NCBI GenBank assembly: GCA_009930325.1
Contig: RZYO01000001.1
Location: forward strand, 17,540 to 81,539
DNA from: Spirochaetia bacterium
Lineage (GTDB): Bacteria > Spirochaetota > Spirochaetia > Sphaerochaetales > Sphaerochaetaceae
DNA length: 64,000 bases
Direction: 5' to 3'
Of this stretch, positions 36,182 to 44,551 are shown in pieces. The notes under the pieces are model-generated. The model worked only from the letters and a program-made list of their open reading frames with translations. It was not told the origin of the DNA and made no database searches. The translations under genes and the position numbers were made by a program. Every line of letters starts with the position of its first letter. The first letter of the stretch is position 1.

Positions 36182-37225
36182 TTAAATAGAAGTTAAAGTG
36201 TCTATGTATTTAGCAACGATATCAGCTTTGTGTTCAATAATATATTCAGTTTGTTCTGTAACCAATTTAATGTCTTCGATTGGAACCATATAATCAGCAC
36301 TAGAAACACCAACTCTTAGAGGTCTATTATTTAGATTTGCACCAATTGCACTTTGTGCTTTTTCTGATAATAAGAAATCAACAAATATTTGAGCATTCTT
36401 TAAATTTTTTGCATCTTTAATAATTGCTGTTGCACTAGGAGCATATTGAGCACCCTCTTTAGGGTGTACAACTTTAACTGGAGCTACACCGTTTCTTATA
36501 TAATCAACAGCTGGGTCTTCCCAAGTTAAACCAACAACATATTCACCATCAGCAACTGATCTATGTACAGCCCCAGAACCACTAGCAATTTTTCCATCAA
36601 GGTTTATTAAGAATTTTCTAACAAATTCCCACCCTGCTGGATCATTATAATCATTATTGCCAAAATCTAAAAGCATATTAGCAACATGGTTAAAAGCTGA
36701 AGAAGAAGCTGAAGCATCTGCATGAGCTATTTTTCCTTTTAATTGGGGATTTAATAAATCAGCATAACCTTCTACTTTGATGTCCCCAATTAAATTTGTA
36801 TTTACTAAAATTACATTTCCATCTAATACGTAAGATGTTACTTTCTTAGTTTTATTTTGATATTGTGGTATAAGATATTGGTCATTTGGAGATACATATT
36901 CTTCAAAGCAATCTAAATGTTGTAGATGTGCATTGTATGTTCCACCAAAAAGAACATCAGCATATGGCATATTCTTTTCAGATTCAATTCTCTTTAATAA
37001 CTCTCCTGTTCCTGCACTAATAATTTCGCATTTAATACCACTTTCTTTTTCAAACATTGGAATTAACGTTGAGATTAATAATTCACTGTTTGGTGAATAG
37101 ATAATTAATTCATTTGTTTCTTCAGTCTTTGCTGGGTTTTCATTTTGTCCTTGTGCAAATAATGGCAAAATAGTTAATAGAGCCACAACCATTATAACAG
37201 TTAATAATTTAGTACTGTTTTTCAT
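36182..37225 (-). CDS. afuA: Periplasmic binding protein, FbpA/AfuA-like
   Basis: 347 residues. Signal peptide MKNSTKLLTVIMVVALLTILPLFA, then QGQNENPAK. The mature start LIIYSPNSELLISTLIPMFEKESGI and the ADVLFGGTYNAHLQ and VGLTWEDPAVDYIRNG motifs place it in the type 2 iron/thiamine/sugar-phosphate binding cluster. The open frame runs to 37267, but AGGAGG lies 9 bases before the ATG at 37225, leaving a normal signal peptide. Iron-binding members carry paired tyrosines near the C-terminus; no such pair is seen (VGVSSADYMVP has one), which fits a sugar-phosphate ligand (inference). Confidence 0.85.
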   Translation of the reverse strand: MKNSTKLLTVIMVVALLTILPLFAQGQNENPAKTEETNELIIYSPNSELLISTLIPMFEKESGIKCEIISAGTGELLKRIESEKNMPYADVLFGGTYNAHLQHLDCFEEYVSPNDQYLIPQYQNKTKKVTSYVLDGNVILVNTNLIGDIKVEGYADLLNPQLKGKIAHADASASSSAFNHVANMLLDFGNNDYNDPAGWEFVRKFLINLDGKIASGSGAVHRSVADGEYVVGLTWEDPAVDYIRNGVAPVKVVHPKEGAQYAPSATAIIKDAKNLKNAQIFVDFLLSEKAQSAIGANLNNRPLRVGVSSADYMVPIEDIKLVTEQTEYIIEHKADIVAKYIDTLTSI

Positions 37226-37324
37226 AATAAATAATCCTCCTTTTAGAATCATTAACTGTATTTTCAATCGTTATATTGTATTTGAACAGTTAGAAAATTT
37301 AGTAAAAAAGTCTACTATTTGGTA

Positions 37325-38080
37325 TTATCTATTAATATGTTGCATAAATTGTAAAGGAGTAGTTTCAGTATACTTACTAAATACCTTAATAAAATATTTA
37401 TAGTCAGAAAAACCAACATCTTCTGCAATCATATATATTGTTTTATCACTGTTTTTCATTATTTCAATAGATTTTCTTATTCTATAACGAGAAATAAAAT
37501 CATTTAAATTAATGTTAGTTTCTTCTTTAAATTTTTTTCTAACAGTTGAGTAACTTAATTTTAATTCATCAGCAATATCTTGGATTCCAAAGTTTTTCAT
37601 ATAATTTAATTCAATATAATTAATTACATTTTTAATAAATCTAGAAGATATTTCTAATTTAGGAATAATAGTATCTTCAATATCTTTTTTTGTAAGATAT
37701 AATTGCATTTGTTTTAATTGAATTTTACATTTACCAATTGCTTTAGTTAAATCATCTAGATTTAAAGGTTTTAATAGATAATCTACTACACCTAAACTAA
37801 TTGCTGTTTTTGCAAGCTCAAACTCATCATATCCAGTAATGATTATAGAGGAAAAAATATTATTTTTACTTGCTTTTTCTACCATTTCAAGTCCATCCAT
37901 TATTGGCATAGATATATCCGTTAATACTATATCAGGAGACAACTGTTCAATCATTTCTAACCCTAAGCTACCATTTTTTGCATGACCTATTATTACACAA
38001 TCTAGTTCTGTCCAATTGATAGAATATAATAAGCCTTTTAATATAATATTTTCATCTTCTACTATTAATACTTTATACAT
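37325..38080 (-). CDS. Response regulator with AraC output (YesN-like)
   Basis: 251 residues. The receiver domain spans about 1-120 with acidic pocket VEDEN, phosphorylated aspartate in VLTDISMP (about residue 54), GYDEF and the lysine in LLKPL. The C-terminal AraC HTH pair (about 155-250) includes GIQDIADELKLSYSTVRKKF and TIYMIAEDVGFSDYKYFIKVF. The ATG at 38080 has AAAGG 8 bases upstream and is preferred to the GTG at 38089. The gene begins inside the last bases of the sensor kinase gene. It likely activates the afuABC-lacG-like operon directly downstream; the 12-bp repeats at 39868 are a further candidate target. Confidence 0.9.
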   Translation of the reverse strand: MYKVLIVEDENIILKGLLYSINWTELDCVIIGHAKNGSLGLEMIEQLSPDIVLTDISMPIMDGLEMVEKASKNNIFSSIIITGYDEFELAKTAISLGVVDYLLKPLNLDDLTKAIGKCKIQLKQMQLYLTKKDIEDTIIPKLEISSRFIKNVINYIELNYMKNFGIQDIADELKLSYSTVRKKFKEETNINLNDFISRYRIRKSIEIMKNSDKTIYMIAEDVGFSDYKYFIKVFSKYTETTPLQFMQHINR

Positions 38081-39782
38081 CTTTTTCACCTTTGTTTGGT
38101 ATATCGATCTCTATTAATAACCCATTATCTTTATTATTTAATACTAAAGACGCTTCATCTCCGTATAATAAAAATAATCTTCTGTATAAATTATAAAGGC
38201 CAATTCCATGATTACTTTTTAACACTTGTTGAGTTTTTATCATTTCATTTATTTCGTTAAGTTTAGAGTCTTTAATACCACCTCCATTATCCCAAATAAT
38301 AAATTTAATTTTATTATTATCTTTAGCTAAATATATTTTAAGATGTATTTCTAATTCCATCTTTTTCTTAAATCCATATTTAACACTATTCTCAATTAAT
38401 GGTTGGAGCATTAATCTAGGAATTGGAATATTTTTTAATTCTTCCTCAATTTCAATTGTATACTTTAAACGATCTTCAACTCTAAATTTATGTAAAAGAA
38501 GGAAATTATTTATATATTCTAAATCATCTTTTAATGGAACAAAGCTTTCTTGTACTCTAACGCTATATCTTAGTAATGAAGATAAAGTTAATATGATATT
38601 TTGTGCAGATTTAGGATTTAAAACTATTTCAAATCTAATACATTCTAATATATTAAACATAAAATGAGGATTAAATTGTGATTCTAATAACTTTAATTCA
38701 CTTATTCTCTTTATTTCTTGCAATTCAGTATTTTTAGAAATTAGATTATTTATCCTCTCAAGCATAAGATTATATTGATCTGCTAAAAGTTGAAACTCAT
38801 CATTAGTTTCTATTTTTACATAGGATTGCATATTCCCTTCTTGCAACAATTTTATTGCTTCAATCATTTTATCTATTGGCTCAGTTGTCTTTTGTGCTAT
38901 ATCATTTCCAAGTCTTTTCATCATAAAAAATAACATTACAACAATAGCTACTAAGAACATACACAGCCATATTATTATTCTAGATTGAGAATTCAGTGCT
39001 GATAAGCAGTAAATTCTTAATGAAGTGTTTTCAACTTTGTTACTGAAAATTACAAAATCATCACTGCCAATTTTAAAAATATTATCTGCATGTATTTTCG
39101 GTCTAAATCTATTCCAAGCTTGAATAATGGATGTGTTTGTTGTTGCAATAACAGTATCAAATTCATCAACTAAAATAGTAATATTTACTTGTGCTTCAAA
39201 TAGTGCACTTAATAAATCATCTTTATTTAATAATAAAAATACATGACCTATAATCTCTCCATTATTTTCTACTTTACTTGAAAAAGTATAAACACTTTGA
39301 GTCTCTAAATCTAAATTAAGAAATGAAGATTCTCCAATTACTCCTTTGTCACTTTTATCTGTTCTTGAGATCATATCTCTTAGAACTAATATTTGAGAAA
39401 AAGTTAATTCTTTTGTTGATGAGGTTAAGCATAAAACATCATTTTCATTTAATATTACCAAGGTAGATTTTACTTTATGAGAATTTGTAAAAGCGTAAAA
39501 ATCACTAAATATGTTATTTGAAACATCTCTATTGTTATTAATTATCAAGTCTTTAATTTCATTTGAATTTGCTAAAAGTATTGCTTCTTCTTGATAGTCA
39601 CTCATAATCTTTGAGATTTTTTGTGATTGAGCTATTGCAATTCTTCTATTTGTATATTTAACAGAAGACCTATGGCTTAACAATATAAATAGAACAAATA
39701 AACAAACTATAATTGATAATGGGATTATTGCATGGGTTAAATATTGTTTGCGAATTCTTTTCTTTATGCTATTTTTGTACAT
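38073..39782 (-). CDS. Sensor histidine kinase (YesM/LytS-like)
   Basis: 569 residues. Membrane helix at about 16-38, extracytoplasmic sensor about 40-270, second helix about 275-295, HAMP about 300-352, then His_kinase with LLESQFNPHFMFNILECIR (phospho-acceptor histidine in the QFNPHF motif) and ATPase motifs PLIENSVKYGF and WDNGGGI..NHGIGLYNLYRR. The frame can be read back to a TTG at 39818, but that codon lies in a -35 box; the ATG at 39782 is chosen. With the promoter just upstream, the message would start at or near the ATG. Pairs with the YesN-like regulator and probably senses the sugar phosphate or its binding protein. Confidence 0.88.
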   Translation of the reverse strand: MYKNSIKKRIRKQYLTHAIIPLSIIVCLFVLFILLSHRSSVKYTNRRIAIAQSQKISKIMSDYQEEAILLANSNEIKDLIINNNRDVSNNIFSDFYAFTNSHKVKSTLVILNENDVLCLTSSTKELTFSQILVLRDMISRTDKSDKGVIGESSFLNLDLETQSVYTFSSKVENNGEIIGHVFLLLNKDDLLSALFEAQVNITILVDEFDTVIATTNTSIIQAWNRFRPKIHADNIFKIGSDDFVIFSNKVENTSLRIYCLSALNSQSRIIIWLCMFLVAIVVMLFFMMKRLGNDIAQKTTEPIDKMIEAIKLLQEGNMQSYVKIETNDEFQLLADQYNLMLERINNLISKNTELQEIKRISELKLLESQFNPHFMFNILECIRFEIVLNPKSAQNIILTLSSLLRYSVRVQESFVPLKDDLEYINNFLLLHKFRVEDRLKYTIEIEEELKNIPIPRLMLQPLIENSVKYGFKKKMELEIHLKIYLAKDNNKIKFIIWDNGGGIKDSKLNEINEMIKTQQVLKSNHGIGLYNLYRRLFLLYGDEASLVLNNKDNGLLIEIDIPNKGEKDV

Positions 39783-39789
39783 TATGGAT

Positions 39790-39818
39790 ATTATATGCGT
39801 GCATATTTTAAAAAACAA
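39790..39818 (-). promoter_or_regulatory. Sigma70-type promoter of the sensor kinase gene
   Basis: On the minus strand TTGTTT (39818-39813), 17 bases, then TATAAT (39795-39790). The start codon ATG is only 7 bases after the -10 box, so transcription should begin at or close to the ATG, giving a leaderless or nearly leaderless message. No ribosome-binding site is present. Confidence 0.65.
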
Positions 39819-39867
39819 GAAAATTATATTTATTTTAAACTAGAGTAATATTATTATATACTAACAC

Positions 39868-39892
39868 TATTATCAGTTATATTATCAGTTAT
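39868..39892. promoter_or_regulatory. Direct repeat upstream of the kinase promoter
   Basis: TATTATCAGTTAT occurs at 39868-39880 and again at 39880-39892 (12-bp period), about 50 bases upstream of the -35 box. Tandem direct repeats of this kind are typical AraC-type activator sites, so the YesN-like regulator may autoregulate here. Assignment is by position only. Confidence 0.4.
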
Positions 39893-39995
39893 AAATTTTG
39901 AGAAATTTTTAATTAATTATCTATGGCAAAAATCTGTTTTACTTTTAAAAAATACTAACTAATAATTAGATTATTAAAATTTAAACCATTCATAC

Positions 39996-41054
39996 TCACA
40001 AATTATTATTTCGAATATATTTTGTACTTTTGCCCTGCCCTAGTTTAATTATATATTGTTCATTTAATAATTGATTAAGAGTTTTTTCAACCATTATTTT
40101 ACTAATATCTGGACAAATATTTAAAATATCAGCTTTGGAATAACTATTTAACCTATCATCAAATATATTTTTAATTCTATAACCTTTGCTTAATTTTGAA
40201 TTTATATCAATAAAATCAACTCTTTTTGAAAATTCTTTATATGCTTTTAATAAGAGAGATAAGTAATATTTAATAAATGGAATATTAGAATTATTATTGT
40301 CTACCCAACCTAATGAACTTTCATATAAGCTTCTATAATATTCATCTTTTGTATCTTCAATAAGCTTTTCAAAGCTAATATATTTTGGAACTAAATAACC
40401 TTCTTTATATAACAATAAAATAGTCAACAATCTACTCATTCTTCCATTTCCATCAGAAAAAGGATGAATACATAAAAAATCTAATATGAATTTGGAAATT
40501 AGTAATAAATGTTCAATTTTATTTTCTCTAATTGCTTTATTATATTTATCACAAAGAGAAATCATAGCATCAGGTGTTTTATATGCAGCTAAAGGTTTAA
40601 ATCTAACAAAATGTTTTCCACTTTGATCAATTTCTTCAATAATGTTATCAGAATTTTTCCACATACTAGCAAAAGAGTTATTATTATATTTATATAAATC
40701 TCTGTGAAGTTGTAAAATTATATTAGGTGAAATAGGAATAAATTCATAATTCTCATGTATTGTTGTTAATACATCTCTATATCCTAATATTTCTTCTTCA
40801 TCTCTATTGATTGGTTTAGTACTATAATTTACTAATTCTTTTAATCTCTTATTTGAAGTATAGATTCCTTCAATTCTATTAGAGGCTTCTGTACTTTGAA
40901 TCTTAGCAATTTTTAATAAAGAATTTAAAACATCAGCTTTAGATTCAATAAATAATTGTTGTTTACCCTTATATTCATAAATACCAGTAATTAGATTAAT
41001 TATTTCCGGGGTATATAATTCATTTATTAATTTATCATAATCGTTAAAACTCAT
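39996..41054 (-). CDS. Fic-domain protein (class II)
   Basis: 352 residues. The Fic active-site motif HPFSDGNGRMSRLL (about residues 200-213) is complete, including the catalytic histidine and the phosphate-binding GNGR. An inhibitory helix with SNRIEG, matching (S/T)xxxE(G/N), lies ahead at about residue 59, which defines class II Fic proteins that self-inhibit. The C-terminal part (about 290-350) looks like a winged helix. Such proteins AMPylate target proteins; the target is unknown. AAGGA is 7 bases before the ATG at 41054, so this start is preferred to the GTG at 41060. A degraded second copy lies at about 47466-47697. Confidence 0.9.
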   Translation of the reverse strand: MSFNDYDKLINELYTPEIINLITGIYEYKGKQQLFIESKADVLNSLLKIAKIQSTEASNRIEGIYTSNKRLKELVNYSTKPINRDEEEILGYRDVLTTIHENYEFIPISPNIILQLHRDLYKYNNNSFASMWKNSDNIIEEIDQSGKHFVRFKPLAAYKTPDAMISLCDKYNKAIRENKIEHLLLISKFILDFLCIHPFSDGNGRMSRLLTILLLYKEGYLVPKYISFEKLIEDTKDEYYRSLYESSLGWVDNNNSNIPFIKYYLSLLLKAYKEFSKRVDFIDINSKLSKGYRIKNIFDDRLNSYSKADILNICPDISKIMVEKTLNQLLNEQYIIKLGQGKSTKYIRNNNL

Positions 41055-41235
41055 AATCACATCCTTTATACATAATAATACATTATTTTTATGTATAAAA
41101 CAACATAATATGTAGTAAATAACTGAATTAACTTCTATATTTTATAATAATTTCTTTAAATATTAAAACATGTATAAAGTTCTGAAGAATCAATTTTTAT
41201 ACATAATTGATTTATTTAATAGGTAGTGTAAAATA

Positions 41236-42457
41236 ATGGATTCCCTGTAAGGTTAAATGTCACATTTATTCTGGGATACCTTCCTGTATTTCTAAAAATG
41301 CAGGAAGATTGAAATCATTACCCCATATTTCAAGTGCTTTTTCTATAGGCGTTAATCCTTCTAAACTTTTTCTTGGATAATTGTTCATCCAGTTTTGAAT
41401 CCATCTAATTTTCTTCTTTGGAACCTCTGTTATATCTTTCCCTTTTGGTATAAATCTTCTAATTATACCATTATGATTTTCATTTGTTCCACGTTCAAAG
41501 GAACTAAAGGGATGGGCATAGTAGAGATTAAATCTCTGCCCTTTTGTAAGTACTGATTTCATCATCCCTTCTCCATCTGAAAATTCTACTCCATTATCAT
41601 AGGTAATTGTATTAAACATTATTTTAAACTTTCCTGATCCAGATACCTTTTCTAAGGTGTCTAAAACTTTGACTACTTCCGTCTTTTTTCTGCTGTTTAT
41701 TTTTCTTATTATTTCTAACTTAGTAGATCTTTCAGTCATGGTATATAAACTTGTAGAGCCATCTCCTTTTGGACCAACTACACAATCTCCTTCCCAGTGT
41801 CCTATCGTATCCCGTGTTGCCACTTCTGCGGGTCTTAAACTTATACTATGTGCAGCAGCAAAAGCTCTTGAGTGCCTCTTAGGCTTACCAGAAGCCTTTT
41901 TTCTCTTACCTCGTAATAATAAATCCTTAGAGCTTAAATCATTTAACACTTCTCCATTAATATAATTATATAGTGTTTTCTCACATATCCTGGTATTTGA
42001 AGGCCAGCCATGTTTATTGAATGTTGCTATAATTGCATATGGACTAAATTTCAAATCTTTTACATAGTGATTTATAGCTTTTTCAAGAATTCTATCATGT
42101 CCTATTTTCAAATCTGGACCTTTAGCACTATTGTTTGAAATAGCCAAATTCTGAGCATATTCAGCATTATATTCTATAACTTCAAATGGTATTTCACTTC
42201 TTTGATGAAGTACTAAACCTCTCTGTATTTCTCTTTGTATGGTCCTTCTACTTTTATGGAAAATAGTTGCAAAAGTTGATTTGTTAACAATTTTTTTATA
42301 ATTGCTATGTCCTAATAAATAAGCTTCTAAACTAATTCTCTCTTCATATGTAAAATATCTTCCAAGGCACAATGAATCTATGTTATTATATGCACGTCCC
42401 ATGAGTTTTCTCCTTTGGTTTTGGTGTTGTTACTTATAATCAAAACAGAGAATTCAT
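41236..42457 (-). mobile_element. IS30-family element
   Basis: An inverted pair, ATGGATTCCCTGT at 41236 and its near-inverse ACAGAGAATTCAT ending at 42457 (two mismatches), flanks an intact IS30 transposase gene. True outer ends may lie up to about 60 bases further out on the right. The right flank runs into a truncated mcrC, so insertion or a later deletion removed the mcrC 5' part. Confidence 0.75.
41266..42402 (-). CDS. IS30-family transposase
   Basis: 378 residues with the IS30 layout: N-terminal HTH region (FTYEERISLEAYLLGHSNYK, SRRTIQREIQRG), then the DDE catalytic core with TIGHWEGDCVVG (first aspartate, about 204), ITYDNGVEF (second, about 270) and SSFERGTNENHNGIIRRFIP (glutamate, about 305). 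It ends with NYPRKSLEGLTPIEKAL. No stop or frameshift, so it may still be active. The message starts near the right inverted repeat. Confidence 0.93.
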   Translation of the reverse strand: MGRAYNNIDSLCLGRYFTYEERISLEAYLLGHSNYKKIVNKSTFATIFHKSRRTIQREIQRGLVLHQRSEIPFEVIEYNAEYAQNLAISNNSAKGPDLKIGHDRILEKAINHYVKDLKFSPYAIIATFNKHGWPSNTRICEKTLYNYINGEVLNDLSSKDLLLRGKRKKASGKPKRHSRAFAAAHSISLRPAEVATRDTIGHWEGDCVVGPKGDGSTSLYTMTERSTKLEIIRKINSRKKTEVVKVLDTLEKVSGSGKFKIMFNTITYDNGVEFSDGEGMMKSVLTKGQRFNLYYAHPFSSFERGTNENHNGIIRRFIPKGKDITEVPKKKIRWIQNWMNNYPRKSLEGLTPIEKALEIWGNDFNLPAFLEIQEGIPE

Positions 42458-42509
42458 GGGCTTTGTATTTTTTTTGACTTTTTAGGTGTGTCATTACAAA
42501 TTACTGGCG

Positions 42510-43112
42510 GTCACACATTTTGAATTATTAACTTTTAATAGACAAACTGAAAGATATAAAACAAGTATTGAACTTGCTAAACTAATTATTTTAAACTTAA
42601 TGCCTACACTCTCTAATGGAAAAAATTCAGTACTGGCTCTACTTTTTGATATGAATGATCTATTTGAAAAATACATTACCAATGAATTATCTAGAACTTT
42701 AATTGGATATAATGTGTTAGGTCAAAAACCTCAAAAATCTTTACTTATTAATAAAAACAATAACAATAAATCTTTTATAATGAAACCAGATATAACAATA
42801 AAAAAAGAAAAGTCTATTGTTGCTATTTTTGATGCAAAATGGAAACTTTTAATTCCAGAAGATAATAAAAGAGGAATTTGTCAAAGTGATTTATATCAAC
42901 TTTATACATATTCAAACGAATATAATTGTAAAAAAGTCGCACTTATTTATCCTAAATGGAAAGAAGAACAAATTGAAATAGAAAAATTTTATTTTAGTGA
43001 ATGTAAAAATGAAGTCATGATAATTTCTATACCTTTGGTTGATTTAAAACAAAATAAAAATGTTCAAAAGTTTATTATTGAAAAAATCACTCCACTTTTA
43101 TTTGAAGATTGA
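42510..43112 (+). pseudogene. mcrC: McrC-like restriction subunit, 3' fragment
   Basis: From about FELLTFNRQTERYKTSIELA onward this is the C-terminal ~200 residues of a McrC-family protein: LALLFDMNDLFEKYI, then the PD-(D/E)XK nuclease pieces KPDITI (about 150 residues from the end) and IFDAKWKLL, then QSDLYQLYTYSNEY. The N-terminal half is absent, and the open frame's first codons (from 42486) come from insertion-sequence DNA. No mcrB is present. The McrBC system, which cuts modified DNA, is therefore dead here. The nuclease motif is otherwise intact. Confidence 0.8.
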
Positions 43113-43915
43113 TTGTAAACAAAATCTCATAGCAAATTTAAAGCCTAATATAATCCAATAGCATAAGATTATGATTTTAAAATGAAAAAATATTAAATAA
43201 ATCTAGTACTATAATTATTAAAGTCATGCATACACAAGAATTTATAGATGCAACGCTTCTTGATAAAAAAAAGTTTTACCATCTGAAATGTATAAATAAA
43301 ATTAAGAAAAACTTACTAGAGGATTTATAAAATGGAATGCTAATTTAGAAGGATTTGTTCAAAATTATAGAAACTTACTGTTAAAAAATTATAGAGGTAT
43401 GAAAGAAGTATTTAACACTAGAAAAAACTAATAAAACGATTGATACTACACTACTTCACTTCAAAAAAGAATTGATAATAAATTTACTAAAAAAATAAAA
43501 GAAAAATATAAGTCCTAGTTAAAAAATTTATTACCCCTATTTACAGATTAGCAGTTGGTAGCACGAATTATTAATCGCTTGAGCCCTTATGGACATCTGA
43601 TAAAAACAGGTAATAATGATTGGAGATTATCTCATTCATCTATGGTTGATTGATATATATATAAATTGCAATATGATAAAAGACTGGTAATTCCATGTGA
43701 TAAAGTTGGAATTATGCTACAAATAAGTTGGAAATTTTGTTGACAAAATACATTAGTATAAGGGGTTATTTCTATATTTGAAGTATCCTATGTTTGTATC
43801 AAAATTTGTGTTTTACCACACTTATAATAATCAAAACTTAGATTTTAAAACACTTAATTGTATATCAAATCTTATTTTACTATAGAATAATCCAATAATA
43901 AAATTTCAAGCAATT
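43113..43915. other. Gene-free, decayed stretch after mcrC
   Basis: 800 bases without a convincing gene. Short open pieces on the plus strand (for example EFIDATLLDKKKFYHL from about 43227 and RIINRLSPYGHLIKTGNNDW near 43566) look like fragments of once-coding DNA interrupted by stops and shifts, but no family could be recognised. Confidence 0.45.
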
Positions 43916-44551
43916 TCAAAAGGCCCAAAAAAATAGAAAATGTTTAATACCATTTAAACTACCTATAGCTAAAAGATAAGATATCAATATACCAATTGAA
44001 ATAAATAAAAGTGTTGAGATGGTAATAAGGGATGTGATTATCCCGTAGTCAGTAATATCAGTTTGAATTTTAAAATCTTTTAAGTCTCTTAATATAATTG
44101 TAATTCTAGCTCCAATTGTAAATCCATAAATCAATATAAAAAACATCAATATGTCTTTTTTTAGAAATAAAGAAACTATTATTAAAAAAGAAGATAATGG
44201 GAAGAAAAAATATGGAGCATATGCAATAATCCTTTTTAGAGTTTTTCCACTATGAACAACCGCTCCACTACCATCAGAATTAACATGATACTCTTTTATT
44301 GGCGAAAAAAATAATATTGCTATTATTTTATGAGCACTTTCATGACTTGAAGTCAAAATAAACCAAGATCGTCTATGTATCATTATTTTTATTAAAATAA
44401 CTCCACATAGTAAAGCAGGTAAAAAATATTTTATAATTTCTGATTCTTTAAACACCTGTTTACAAATATCTATAAAACTAGGTATATACAAATAAAAAAG
44501 AAGAATTGAAAAAAATATATAAATTAAATTCTTTAGGATTTTTATCATCAA
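43916..44551 (-). CDS. M50B-like membrane zinc protease
   Basis: 211 residues with about five or six membrane segments. SSHESAHKIIAILFF carries HExxH (H70, E71, H74) at the start of a hydrophobic stretch, and NSDGSGAVVHSG follows; this combination is that of the peptidase M50B-like family of intramembrane or membrane-bound metalloproteases. A candidate third ligand is one of the aspartates in QTDITDYG (about 165). It is the last gene of a three-gene envelope operon and overlaps the FN3 lipoprotein gene by 4 bases. It may process or help export one of the two lipoproteins (inference). Confidence 0.65.
   Translation of the reverse strand: MMIKILKNLIYIFFSILLFYLYIPSFIDICKQVFKESEIIKYFLPALLCGVILIKIMIHRRSWFILTSSHESAHKIIAILFFSPIKEYHVNSDGSGAVVHSGKTLKRIIAYAPYFFFPLSSFLIIVSLFLKKDILMFFILIYGFTIGARITIILRDLKDFKIQTDITDYGIITSLITISTLLFISIGILISYLLAIGSLNGIKHFLFFWAF

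Noticed and set aside
33320..37225. Iron(III) importer FbpABC
   Set aside because: Family resemblance is real, but a 6-phospho-glycosidase and a HAD enzyme share the operon and the usual paired tyrosines for iron are not seen; iron remains possible.
43227..43740. Gene in the gap after mcrC
   Set aside because: Open pieces are short, in different frames and match no family recognised; treated as decayed DNA.
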